A program made the position numbers and the translations under genes. The notes under the pieces are model-generated. The model did not search any database. It had not been told where the DNA came from and worked only from the letters and a program-made list of their open reading frames with translations. Of a stretch of 64,000 nucleotides of DNA, positions 37,086 to 46,617 are shown in pieces. The stretch lies in NCBI GenBank assembly GCA_026708265.1, contig JAPOVI010000021.1, positions 21,363 to 85,362 of the forward strand, given 5' to 3'. Source of the stretch: Acidobacteriota bacterium. Lineage in GTDB: Bacteria > Acidobacteriota > Vicinamibacteria > Vicinamibacterales > UBA8438. Position 1 is the stretch's first letter, and each line of letters opens with the position of its first letter.

Positions 37086-38624
37086 CTACCGGCCCGCCGG
37101 GCGCACGCTGTAGTTCTCGTTGCGCCACATCCGCATGCTCCCGTCGGGCCGCGCCTCGAAGACGAACTCCTCGCCCAGGGCGCCGTTGTCGCGGACTCGC
37201 CGGAAGGTGGCTTCCTCGATGTGGCGGAGCCGGGTGAGGGCCTCCAGTGGGTCGTTGGTGGGGAGCGACAGCACGTGCAGCTCGCCGCCGCGGAGCAGCA
37301 CGGCGAACTCGCCCCCGAAGGACCGCTCGTAGGTGCCGGTGAAGCGGCGCAGCGCCTCCTGCTCGGCGGCGGCGCCGCTCCCGGCGCCCGCCGGGGTGCC
37401 GCCCGCGGGAGCCTCGCCGTCCCGCTGCCGGGCGGCCTGGCGCAGGGCGGGGGCGACGATGTCGTAGGCGGTCTGGGCGAAGCGGCGGGCGTCGACGCCC
37501 TGGCCGTTGGCCGCGAACGCCGTCGCCACGCGATCCTGCGGGCGAAGCAGGAGATGGCTGCGGTAGCCGGGGCAGGAGCCGCCGTGGCCGACGAAGGTGT
37601 CGCCGTCCGACTTCCACACGGAGAACCCCAGCCCGTAGGTGGTCTCGCCGTCGGGCTCCAGCCAGTGCACCCGGTGCATTTCGCGCAGCGTGTTGCGATC
37701 GAGCAGCGCATCGTCGCCGTCGAGCACGCGGAACTGCCACGAGGCGAAGCGCGCCAGATCCTCCACCGTCGAGATGAAGCCCGCCGCGGGGCTGACGCCG
37801 CGCACCTGGTAGTCCGGTACCAGGTGGCGCCGGCCGTCCCGTCCGCGCGCCGTGTAGGCGCTGGCCAGCCGACCGCCCCGGAAGCGGTCCTGGTGGTCGG
37901 TGAACGTGCTCGTCATCTCCAGGGGGTCCAGGATGTTCGCGCGGATGTAGTCGTCGTAGGTCTGCCTGGACGCCGCGGCCACGATCTCGCCGGCCAGCGT
38001 GAGGCCCAGGTTGGAGTACTGGTAGTAGGTGCGCGGCGGATACAGCATCGACTGCGTGGGGAGCCTGGCGACGATCTCGTCGTGGGTCGGGAACGGATAG
38101 TCGGGACCGGTCCAGTACGGCGCCTTCGCTTCGCGCGGAAGGCCCGAGGTATGGGTGAGCAGCCCCTCGACGGTCACCGGCCCCGCCTCCGCGAACTCGT
38201 CCTGGATCCGGAACCACTCCAGGTACTTCGCCACCGGGTCGTCGAGGTCGACCTGCCCCTGGTCGCGAAGCTGCAGCACGCCGACCGCGGTGAACAGCTT
38301 CGAGATGGAGCAGACGGAGTACATCGTCGACGGCGTCGCGGGTTCCTCCCGCTCCACGTGCGCGAACCCGAATCCCTTCGCCCAGACGAGCTCCTGGTCG
38401 TGCACCACGGCCAGCGAGGCACCGGGGATTCCCCCGTAGGCCTGCGCCGCGTCCATCCAGATGTCGAGCAGATGCAGGGCCTCGGCGACGCCGGGGTCGT
38501 CCGCGAGCGGCTGCTGCGCGCGCAGCGGAGGCGCGGTGAGCGCGAGCAGCAGGGAGAGCGCCAGCGCCGCGGCGCCGGGCTTGACGTGGGTCGGCCTCGG
38601 AAGCGGCGTGTGCGGTGTCGTCAT
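37086..38624 (-). CDS. Serine hydrolase, beta-lactamase class C-like
   Basis: Signal peptide; SISK (SxxK); GLLTHTSGLPRE; YYQYSNLGLTLAGEIV; GHGGSCPGYRSHL. Confidence 0.9.
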   Translation of the reverse strand: MTTPHTPLPRPTHVKPGAAALALSLLLALTAPPLRAQQPLADDPGVAEALHLLDIWMDAAQAYGGIPGASLAVVHDQELVWAKGFGFAHVEREEPATPSTMYSVCSISKLFTAVGVLQLRDQGQVDLDDPVAKYLEWFRIQDEFAEAGPVTVEGLLTHTSGLPREAKAPYWTGPDYPFPTHDEIVARLPTQSMLYPPRTYYQYSNLGLTLAGEIVAAASRQTYDDYIRANILDPLEMTSTFTDHQDRFRGGRLASAYTARGRDGRRHLVPDYQVRGVSPAAGFISTVEDLARFASWQFRVLDGDDALLDRNTLREMHRVHWLEPDGETTYGLGFSVWKSDGDTFVGHGGSCPGYRSHLLLRPQDRVATAFAANGQGVDARRFAQTAYDIVAPALRQAARQRDGEAPAGGTPAGAGSGAAAEQEALRRFTGTYERSFGGEFAVLLRGGELHVLSLPTNDPLEALTRLRHIEEATFRRVRDNGALGEEFVFEARPDGSMRMWRNENYSVRPAGR

Positions 38625-38763
38625 GCGAATCCTCCTGAGTCAGGATGGAGGCTGTCGGTAGGCGCCGAGGCGCGCGTCCCTCGCGGATCGTCACTCCCAC
38701 CGAAGCGTCACACGATACCGATCATTGTCCAGCGTAGCCGGAGTGCGCCCGGCGCGGCGCGGC

Positions 38764-41700
38764 TCAGAACGCCGCCGCCCGCCGCGGCAACCGCTGCAGG
38801 TCGTCGAGGACGGCATAGGCGACCGGCACCAGAAACAGGGTGATGACGGTGGCGAACAGCACGCCGAAGGCGAGCGAGACCGCCATCGGGATCAGGAACG
38901 CCGCCTCCATGCTGCGGTCGGCCATCATCGGCACCAATCCGGCGAAGGTGGTCAGGGAGGTGACGACGATGGGTCGGAACCGCTGGCCGCCGGCTCGACG
39001 GATCGCGAGCTCGAGCCCGGCGGCGGCGCGCGGCGGAGCGGCCGCCGAGCGGCTCTCCGGGCCGCCGGTTCCTGCGCGGACCCTCCGCTCCCGGTTGATG
39101 AAGTCGACCATGATCAGACTGTCGTTGACCACGACGCCGGTCAGGGCGACGAATCCGAGCAGCGACGTGAACGAGACGTCGAGCCCCATCACCAGGTGGC
39201 CCCAGAGCGCGCCGACGAACCCGAACGGGATGGCGCCCATGATGATCAGCGGCTGCGCATACGAGCGCAATGGAATCGCGAGCAGCGCGAAGATCAGGAT
39301 CAGGGCCAGGACGAACCCCGACAGCAGGCCGCTCACCGCCTCCTCCTGTGCTTCCTGCGTGCCCCGGAACGTGTAGGACACGTCGGGGAACTCGGCGAGG
39401 ACGTCAGGGAGGACACGCGCGCGAAGATCGGCAATGAGGTCCGACGCCGACGCGACCTGCGGGTCGACCGACGCGGTGACGTTCACGGCGCGGCGCCCGT
39501 CGATGCGCCGGATGGAGGAGAAGCCACGCCCCGGTTCCGCGAGCGCCACGTAGCGGAAGGGAACCTCGTCCCCGTCCGGGGTGCGAACGCGCATGTTCTC
39601 CAGGTCGGCGAGTGAGCGCCGCTGGTCGCGGGGGTAGCGCACCATGACCCGGACGTCGTCCCGTCCGCGCTGAATGCGTTGGGCTTCCTCGCCGTAGAAC
39701 GCCTGCCGTACCTGGCGCGCGAGATCCCGCAGCCGCAGCCCGAGCGTCTCGGCCTCGGGGCGGATGTGCAGCCGCATCTCCGCCTTGCCCGCACGAAGGG
39801 AATCGGCGACGCCATGGACGCCCGCGTACTCGGCCAGGCGACCCTTGAGCACGTCGGCGGCGGCCCGCAGGCGGTCGAGGTCCCCCCCGGAGAGCTCGAC
39901 GTCCACGTCTTCCCCGGTACTCAGCAGCGACGTGTGGAGATCGATCGCGACCGCCTCCGGGATCGGTCCGGTCTCCTCGCTCCACAGGATGCCGAGCTGC
40001 TCGCTGGTATGCGAGCGGGATTCCGGGGACGCGAGCTCGATGGTGATCTCCCCGATGTGGGAGGCGGCCACGACGCCGGAGGTTACCCGTCCGAGGCCAC
40101 CGCCGCCGCGCGCCAGTATCGGCTGGTTGCCGATGGTGGTCGCCACGTGCCGGAAGTGGTCGACGCCGGTTTCCTCCCGCAGCCTCGCGCGCAACCGCGC
40201 GGCTCCCGCCTCGAATCCGGCGACCGCGGCCGAGGTGGCCTCGGCCGGCGTGCCCAGCGGCATCGTGATCGAGGCGGTGATGAACGGGTCCTCGATCGAC
40301 GGCGCGAACTGGAAGTTGGTCCGGCCGCCGAGCACGAAGCCGCCCGCAAGCACCAGGGTGGACACGCCGATTGCCGCCGCGACGTAACGCCAGCGGAGAG
40401 AGGCCTCGAGGGCCGGTTCGTAACCCTTGCGGACCACCCACTTGAGTCCGCCCGCCATGCCCTGCTGGAGCCGGCGCCATCGGCCCGCCCGGTCCCGCCG
40501 CCGGGCATGAGCCAGGTGCGCCGGCAGAATGCCGAGCGATTCCAGCAAGGAGAAGACCAGGCAGGGAAGGACGACGAGCGGAACGACCCGGAATACCTGC
40601 CCGTAGACGCCCGATACGAACAGCAGCGGCAGGAACGCCGCCGCCGTCGTCAGGACGGCGTAGACCACCGGCCTGGCGATCTCCCGTGCCCCCTCGATCG
40701 CGCCGCGCAGACCGTCCGCATGCCGCTCCTGGTGGCGGTAGATGTTCTCGCCCACGATGATGGCGTCGTCGACGACGATCCCGAGCACCAGGACGAAGGC
40801 GAAGCAGGAGAGCATGTTGATGCTCAGGTCCAGGCTCGGCATCACCGCGAACGCGCCCAGGAACGCGATCGGGATCCCGAGGCTGACCCAGACGGCGAGG
40901 CGCATCTCGAGAAACAGCGCCAGCACGCCGAAGACGAGCACGAACCCGGCGGCGCCGCTGTTCAGCAGGAGCGCCAGCCGGCCGTTCAGGATCTCCGACT
41001 GGTCCTGCCAGAGCGTCAGCGTGATCCCCTCGGGCAGCCAGGCTTCGGCGCGGTGGACGTAATCGCGCACGGCGGCCGCGACATCGAGCGCGCTCTGCTC
41101 TCCCGAGCGGTAGACGGATACCGTCACCGCCGGAAGGTCGTCGAAGCGGGCACGCTGATCGGTCTCCGCGAAGCCGTCGACGACCGTGGCCACGTCGCCG
41201 AGCAGCAGGCGGCTGCCGTCGGAGCGGGTCCAGAGCGGCAGCTTCTCGTAGTCGTCGCCGCGGTAGGCCTGCCCGACCGTGCGCAGCAGGATCTCGCCGC
41301 GGCCGGTGCGCACCGAACCGCCGGGAAGATCGAGCGAGGACCGGCGAATGACGTTCGCCACCTGGTCGAACGTGAGCCCGTGGCGGCGCAGCGCCACCTC
41401 CGACACCTCGACGGCAATCTCGTACGGCGGAACGCCCACGAACTCGACCTGACCGACGTCGGGCAGGGCGAACAACCCGTCGCGCACGCGCTCGGCGACC
41501 CGCTTGAGCGTCGCGACGTCGGTGGTGCCGGAGATGGCGACGTCCGTCACCTGGTTGCGGGAGATCAGCTCGCGGATGATCGGCTCCTCCGTTTCGAGAG
41601 GAAACGTCGTGATTGCCTTGACGTTGCTCGTCACCTCGTCGAGCACGCGCTGGGCGTCGGCGCCGGTCTCGAGCTCCACGATTACCGAGGCACTGCCCTC

Positions 41701-41958
41701 GGTTGCCCGCGACACGATTTGCCGGACGCCGTCGATGTTGTGGATGGCCTCCTCGATGCGGACGACGACCCCGGATTCGACTTCCTCCGGCGCCGCTCCG
41801 AGATAGGGCATCTCGATTCCGATGCGGTGGAGATCGAGTTCCGGGAACACCATCTCGGGGACGGCCGCTGCACCCGTGAGGCCGCTCACGACGATCGCGA
41901 TCATCAGCAGGTTCGCCGCGACGGGATTGCGGGCCAGCCAGTCGATCGCGCGATTCAC
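38764..41958 (-). CDS. RND-family efflux permease
   Basis: 1064 aa; MNRAIDWLARNPVAANLLMIAIVVSGL; VLGIVVDDAIIVGENIYRH; FVALTGVVVNDSLIMVDFINRER. Confidence 0.95.
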   Translation of the reverse strand: MNRAIDWLARNPVAANLLMIAIVVSGLTGAAAVPEMVFPELDLHRIGIEMPYLGAAPEEVESGVVVRIEEAIHNIDGVRQIVSRATEGSASVIVELETGADAQRVLDEVTSNVKAITTFPLETEEPIIRELISRNQVTDVAISGTTDVATLKRVAERVRDGLFALPDVGQVEFVGVPPYEIAVEVSEVALRRHGLTFDQVANVIRRSSLDLPGGSVRTGRGEILLRTVGQAYRGDDYEKLPLWTRSDGSRLLLGDVATVVDGFAETDQRARFDDLPAVTVSVYRSGEQSALDVAAAVRDYVHRAEAWLPEGITLTLWQDQSEILNGRLALLLNSGAAGFVLVFGVLALFLEMRLAVWVSLGIPIAFLGAFAVMPSLDLSINMLSCFAFVLVLGIVVDDAIIVGENIYRHQERHADGLRGAIEGAREIARPVVYAVLTTAAAFLPLLFVSGVYGQVFRVVPLVVLPCLVFSLLESLGILPAHLAHARRRDRAGRWRRLQQGMAGGLKWVVRKGYEPALEASLRWRYVAAAIGVSTLVLAGGFVLGGRTNFQFAPSIEDPFITASITMPLGTPAEATSAAVAGFEAGAARLRARLREETGVDHFRHVATTIGNQPILARGGGGLGRVTSGVVAASHIGEITIELASPESRSHTSEQLGILWSEETGPIPEAVAIDLHTSLLSTGEDVDVELSGGDLDRLRAAADVLKGRLAEYAGVHGVADSLRAGKAEMRLHIRPEAETLGLRLRDLARQVRQAFYGEEAQRIQRGRDDVRVMVRYPRDQRRSLADLENMRVRTPDGDEVPFRYVALAEPGRGFSSIRRIDGRRAVNVTASVDPQVASASDLIADLRARVLPDVLAEFPDVSYTFRGTQEAQEEAVSGLLSGFVLALILIFALLAIPLRSYAQPLIIMGAIPFGFVGALWGHLVMGLDVSFTSLLGFVALTGVVVNDSLIMVDFINRERRVRAGTGGPESRSAAAPPRAAAGLELAIRRAGGQRFRPIVVTSLTTFAGLVPMMADRSMEAAFLIPMAVSLAFGVLFATVITLFLVPVAYAVLDDLQRLPRRAAAF

Positions 41959-42071
41959 GGCAACCTCCCTCGTCGACCGCGGCTGCTCTGCCGCCCTTGC
42001 CGGCCATTCCGATCACGTCCCGGCGCGCTCCGGAGTCGATACTCGGCCGGTATGGGAGGGAGCCCGCTCGG

Positions 42072-42099
42072 TTGACGCTCTCGCGCATGCCATGATACT
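42072..42099 (+). promoter_or_regulatory. Candidate sigma70-like promoter upstream of the RND adaptor gene
   Basis: TTGACG-N16-GATACT in the intergenic region between divergent RND genes. Confidence 0.3.
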
Positions 42100-42266
42100 T
42101 GCTTGGATCCGACGAAGGACCAATGAAGCCGACGGGTGCGGCACCCCCGAATCGCGGGCCTGACCGGCGTCAGGGGCGGTGATCTTACGCGTCTGTCGGG
42201 CACCTCGTTCATAGTCGCCGGAACTCGCTACGGGGGCGGCGCCATTCCTACTCGCGGAGGGTTGAG

Positions 42267-43475
42267 ATGCCAGGACTATCCGGCGACTCCGGAAGCCGGA
42301 CCGCGTTGTTCGAGTGGCGCGGCTACGCGCAGTTGCTGCTGATCCTCCTTGCCGTGGCAATCGCCGTGTACTTCGCGCGGGCACCGGGTCGCGTGGAGCG
42401 CGGCTCCGCTTCCGGCCCGGCGCGGGAGGGTGCCCCTCCCACCGCACGGGTGATTCACCCGTCTCCGACCGAGCAGACGTTGACCGTCGAATTGACCGGC
42501 ACGGTGAACCTGGAAGAGAGAGTGCGGGTGGCGTCCGAGGTCGTGGGTCGCGTCGCCTGGGTATCGCCCGACTTCAGCAACGGCGGATCGGTCAGGGCCA
42601 ACGAGACGTTCGTCAGGATAGACCCGGCCGAGTTCGAGTTGCAGGTGGAGGCGGCGGCGATGGCCGTCCGGCAGGCCGACGCCCGCGTATGGGTGGAGAA
42701 GGTCAGGGCGGACGAGGACGTCCGGGCATTCGAGCGCGCGAACCCGGGCGTCGAGGCGTCCGAGGGGGTCCGCCGCCTGCCATCGATAGCGGAGGCGGAA
42801 GCGGGGCTCAGGAAGGCGCAGGCCGAGTTGAAGCTGGCCGAGTTGCGCCTGGAGCGCACGGCAATAGCCCTGCCCTACGACGGGCGGGTGTTGATCTCGG
42901 ACGTCGACGTGGGGGAGCTGGTGGGTCCGGCGGACCTTGTCGGAGGGCCGGCGTCCCGCCTGGGCATCGTGTATAGGACCCCCGCCCTGCAGGTGGACGC
43001 ACCGATAGAACCACGCGACCTGGGGTACCTGCATCCCGTGATCGGACGCGCGGCCCGAGTCGTCGGACAGACGGGAACGTGGGAAGCGGAAGCGGTGCGT
43101 GTCTCTTCCGTCGTCTCTCCCACGACCCGCCTGGCGTCGGTGTTCCTGAAGTTCGATGAAGACGCGGATCCGGACTCGTTGCCGGCGCCGGGCTCCTTCG
43201 TGGAGGTCGACATCGAAGGACCGGCCTACCAGGACGTGTACGTGCTGCCGGAGTCCGTCCTCCAGGAGCGCGACCGCGTCTGGGTGGTGAAGGACGGGCG
43301 GCTGAGCGCGTTCGCCCCGATGACACTCGGACGAACCGCGGCCGGGCTGGTGGTGCAGGCCTTCGATGCGGGCGACGGCATCGTCGTCGGTCCGCTGCGG
43401 GGAGCCCGTGAAGGGCTGGAGGTCACGGCAGCGGACGCTCCGCCCTCGTCGAACCGAGGGGAGCAGGAACCATGA
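42267..43475 (+). CDS. RND efflux periplasmic adaptor (MFP/HlyD family)
   Basis: N-terminal TM; VELTGTVNLEERVRVASEVVGRVAWVSPDFSNGG; RLERTAIALPYDGRVL; long helical hairpin. Confidence 0.92.
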   Translation: MPGLSGDSGSRTALFEWRGYAQLLLILLAVAIAVYFARAPGRVERGSASGPAREGAPPTARVIHPSPTEQTLTVELTGTVNLEERVRVASEVVGRVAWVSPDFSNGGSVRANETFVRIDPAEFELQVEAAAMAVRQADARVWVEKVRADEDVRAFERANPGVEASEGVRRLPSIAEAEAGLRKAQAELKLAELRLERTAIALPYDGRVLISDVDVGELVGPADLVGGPASRLGIVYRTPALQVDAPIEPRDLGYLHPVIGRAARVVGQTGTWEAEAVRVSSVVSPTTRLASVFLKFDEDADPDSLPAPGSFVEVDIEGPAYQDVYVLPESVLQERDRVWVVKDGRLSAFAPMTLGRTAAGLVVQAFDAGDGIVVGPLRGAREGLEVTAADAPPSSNRGEQEP

Positions 43476-46400
43476 GCGCCCCCGGCCCCGAATCGACCCC
43501 GCCGGCTGCCGCGAACACCGGTCTGATCGACTACTTCGCCGCCAATCCCGTTGCCGCCAATCTGCTCATGGCGGTCTTCGTCGCCGGCGGGATCGGGTCC
43601 GCCATTCTGCTCCCGGTTCAGAACTTCCCCACGATAGACCTGCGGACCGTCACCGTGACCGTACCCTCGCCGGGCTCGTCGCCGCAGGAGGTGGAGCAGG
43701 ACATCAATCGCCGCGTGGAAGAGAGCGTGATCGGTCTCGAGGGCGTGGAGCGGGTCGTGGCCACCGCCACGGAGGGCGTGGGCTTCGTCAGCATCGAGAT
43801 GGCGACCTTCGCCGATTCTGACAGCGTGCTGAACGCCGTCCGGAATGCCGTGGACGCCATCGAGAACTTCCCGCCGCCGGATGCGGAGCGGCCGGAAATA
43901 GAGCTGGCGCGGGTGTCCGTCGAGGCGATGACCCTGGCCGTCTCCTCGTCGGTCGCGAGTGAAAACGAGTTGCGGCTGGCGGCCGAGGACGTGCGCAGCG
44001 CGCTGCTGGGGCTGCCGTCCGTCTCGCTGGTGGAGCTCCAGGGCACGCGCGACCGGGAGATAGCGATCGAGATCAGCGAGGAGGAGCTTCGCCGCAATGA
44101 CCTGACCGTCGCCCAGGTGTCCGCCGCCGTGCAACGCGCCTCCCTCAACCTCACGTTCGGGGAGTTGCGCACACAGTCCGGCGGCGTGGTGCTGCACACC
44201 GTCGCCAAGCGCAGCATCGGCGAGGAGTTCGAGGACATTCCGCTGATCACGCGGCTGAACGGGGCCATCGTGATGCTGGGCGACGTCGCCGAGGTCCGGG
44301 ACGGGTTCGTCGACGACGAGCTCGTCTCGGAGGTGAACGGCGCTCCCGCCGTGTTCGTTCGAATCGACGCCGCCGATGAGCAGTCGATCGTCGACCTGAC
44401 CGACGACATCCGGAGCTGGCTCGCGGGCTACGAGCCTCCGCGGGACATCGCGGTCAGCATCTGGAACGACCCGGCGCGGCCGGCCCTCGACCGCTTGTCG
44501 GCGGTGGCGAGAAACGGGCTCGCCGGCGTGATCCTGGTCTTCGTGCTGCTCCTGTTCGTGTTCGACCTGCGCGCCGCGACGTGGATTACGGCCGGCATTC
44601 CGTTCTCCTTCATCGGCGCCCTGATCTTCTTCAGTCCCGCGAACCTGACCCTCAACCTGGGAACGTTGTTCGGGTTCTTCCTGATGGTCGGCCTCGTCGT
44701 GGACGACGCCCTGGTGGTCGGCGAGAGCATCGCCGCGGAACGGGACAACGGCAAGAGAGGCGTGCAGGCGGCTACCGCGGGAGCCAGGGCGGTGGTCGCT
44801 CCGATCACCATCGGCGCATGCACCACGCTGCTCGCGTTCGTGCCGTTCCTCTTCGTGACCGCATCCGTAATCCAGTTGGTGTACGTGTTCACCTACGTCG
44901 CGTTCTTCGTGCTCGCCGTGTCGCTCATCGAGGCGTTCTTCATTCTGCCCGCCCACCTCTCCCATGACGGAAGCTGGAGTCGGGAGCCGCTGCGTACGTT
45001 GCAGAAACGTGTATGCCGCCGGTTGGACGCGGTCCGCGACCGCGTCGTGGCGCCGGCGGTGTCGTGGTCCGTGCGCCACGTCTGGCCGACGCTCGCCGGA
45101 GGGGCGGCGCTGGTCCTGTTCGCCCTGCTGCTGCTCGGCACCGAGGCGGTTCGGGTGATCATCTTCGATGCAGAGACGAATCCCACCGACAACGTGCAGG
45201 TGGAGCTGCGTCTGCCGGTCGGCACGCCGTTCGAGACCACGCTCGCGGCGGCCGAGCAGATCGTGGACGCTGCGTACGCGATGAACGAGGAGCTTCCGGG
45301 AGCGTCGTTCCATGCGCTCAGCCTTCTCGTGGGCAACGTCATGTCATCGGGTGTGTCGACGGTAATGCGTCCGGAGCAGTCCAACGGCAGCCACCTTGCG
45401 ACCGTGCGGGTGCGTCTCAACGAACGGCCGGCCCGACAGGTGTCGCCCGCGGAGATCGAAGAGTCGTGGCGCAGGAACCTGGGTGCGCTCCCGCCCCTGG
45501 AGAGGATGGTCTTCCAGACCACGAGCGTTCGTCCCAGGCCGACCGTGGCCTATGTGCTGAAGCACGAAGACGCGGATGCGCTCGAGGGGGCCGCAGCCGA
45601 ATTGCGGTCCTTCCTGGCGACGATTCCGGGCGTCTACGAGATTGCGGACAGCCTGCGGCTCGGCAAGCGGCATCTGGAGATCGAGCTCACCCCGGCCGGC
45701 CAGGCGGCGGGATTGAGTCCGGCCGCGATCGGCGCGCAGTTGCGGGCCAACTTCCATGGTATGGAAGTCCAGCGGATTCAGCGCGGGCATGAAGAACTGC
45801 AGGTCGTAGTGCGGTATCCGCACGAGCGGCGGCGCAGCCTTGGGGAGCTGGCCGGCGAACGCGTCCGCCGGGCCGGAGGGGGCGACATGCCCCTGTCCGT
45901 GGCGGCGAATCTGACCGAGAAGCGCGAGCTCGCGGCGCTGATGCGCATCGACGGCAACCGGGCGGCGACGGTGGAAGGGCGCGCGGACGCCGCCGTAATC
46001 ACCCCCATTCAGGCGCGTCGCAGGGTAGAGCAGGAGGTTCTCCCCGAGTTGCTGGCGAAGTACCCGGGCCTGAGCTTCGAGCCGGAAGGCGGAGAGCGGG
46101 CCGAGCGGTCCATGCTGGAGACGCTGGGACTGCTGGTCCCCGTCGTGCTGCTCGCGATGTATGCGCTGATGGCCGCCCTCCTCCGGAGCTACTGGAAGCC
46201 GCTGGTCGCCGTCGCCGGGTTCCCGATGTCGTTCGCCGGCGCCGTCCTGGCGCACTGGGTGCTCGGGTGGGATCTGAGCGCCATGTCGATGCTCGGCCTG
46301 ATCGCGGTCTTCGGAGTCGTCGTCAACGACGTGCTGGTGCTGCTCGACCGCTACAACACGATTCGGCGGGAGAACGCGGCGCTTCCCGCCATCGCGGCCG

Positions 46401-46615
46401 CGGCCGCGGCCGCCCGCCACCGCTTCCGGGCGGTGGTCCTGACGAGCGCGACCACCATCCTGGGGCTGTCTCCCCTGCTCTACGAACGCAGCGACGACCT
46501 GGTCTTCCTGGTGCCGTTCGTCGTGAGCATGATGGGCGGCCTGATCCTGTCGGGCAGCTTCATTCTGCTGATCCTGCCGGCGCTCGTGATGATCGCGGAA
46601 GGTGCCCGGGAGTAG
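43472..46615 (+). CDS. RND-family efflux permease
   Basis: 1047 aa; LIDYFAANPVAANLLMAVFVAGG; MVGLVVDDALVVGESIAAE; IAVFGVVVNDVLVLLDRYN; ATG overlaps the adaptor stop (ATGA). Confidence 0.95.
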   Translation: MSAPGPESTPPAAANTGLIDYFAANPVAANLLMAVFVAGGIGSAILLPVQNFPTIDLRTVTVTVPSPGSSPQEVEQDINRRVEESVIGLEGVERVVATATEGVGFVSIEMATFADSDSVLNAVRNAVDAIENFPPPDAERPEIELARVSVEAMTLAVSSSVASENELRLAAEDVRSALLGLPSVSLVELQGTRDREIAIEISEEELRRNDLTVAQVSAAVQRASLNLTFGELRTQSGGVVLHTVAKRSIGEEFEDIPLITRLNGAIVMLGDVAEVRDGFVDDELVSEVNGAPAVFVRIDAADEQSIVDLTDDIRSWLAGYEPPRDIAVSIWNDPARPALDRLSAVARNGLAGVILVFVLLLFVFDLRAATWITAGIPFSFIGALIFFSPANLTLNLGTLFGFFLMVGLVVDDALVVGESIAAERDNGKRGVQAATAGARAVVAPITIGACTTLLAFVPFLFVTASVIQLVYVFTYVAFFVLAVSLIEAFFILPAHLSHDGSWSREPLRTLQKRVCRRLDAVRDRVVAPAVSWSVRHVWPTLAGGAALVLFALLLLGTEAVRVIIFDAETNPTDNVQVELRLPVGTPFETTLAAAEQIVDAAYAMNEELPGASFHALSLLVGNVMSSGVSTVMRPEQSNGSHLATVRVRLNERPARQVSPAEIEESWRRNLGALPPLERMVFQTTSVRPRPTVAYVLKHEDADALEGAAAELRSFLATIPGVYEIADSLRLGKRHLEIELTPAGQAAGLSPAAIGAQLRANFHGMEVQRIQRGHEELQVVVRYPHERRRSLGELAGERVRRAGGGDMPLSVAANLTEKRELAALMRIDGNRAATVEGRADAAVITPIQARRRVEQEVLPELLAKYPGLSFEPEGGERAERSMLETLGLLVPVVLLAMYALMAALLRSYWKPLVAVAGFPMSFAGAVLAHWVLGWDLSAMSMLGLIAVFGVVVNDVLVLLDRYNTIRRENAALPAIAAAAAAARHRFRAVVLTSATTILGLSPLLYERSDDLVFLVPFVVSMMGGLILSGSFILLILPALVMIAEGARE

Positions 46616-46617
46616 AC

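Noticed and set aside
39404-42088. 894-aa minus-strand ORF overlapping the RND gene
   Set aside because: Alternative frame of the RND permease; arginine-rich, no TM pattern.
46389-46416. (GCGGCC)n run in the RND gene
   Set aside because: Encodes an alanine stretch (AIAAAAAAARHR) in a conserved TM/loop region; ordinary GC-rich coding sequence.
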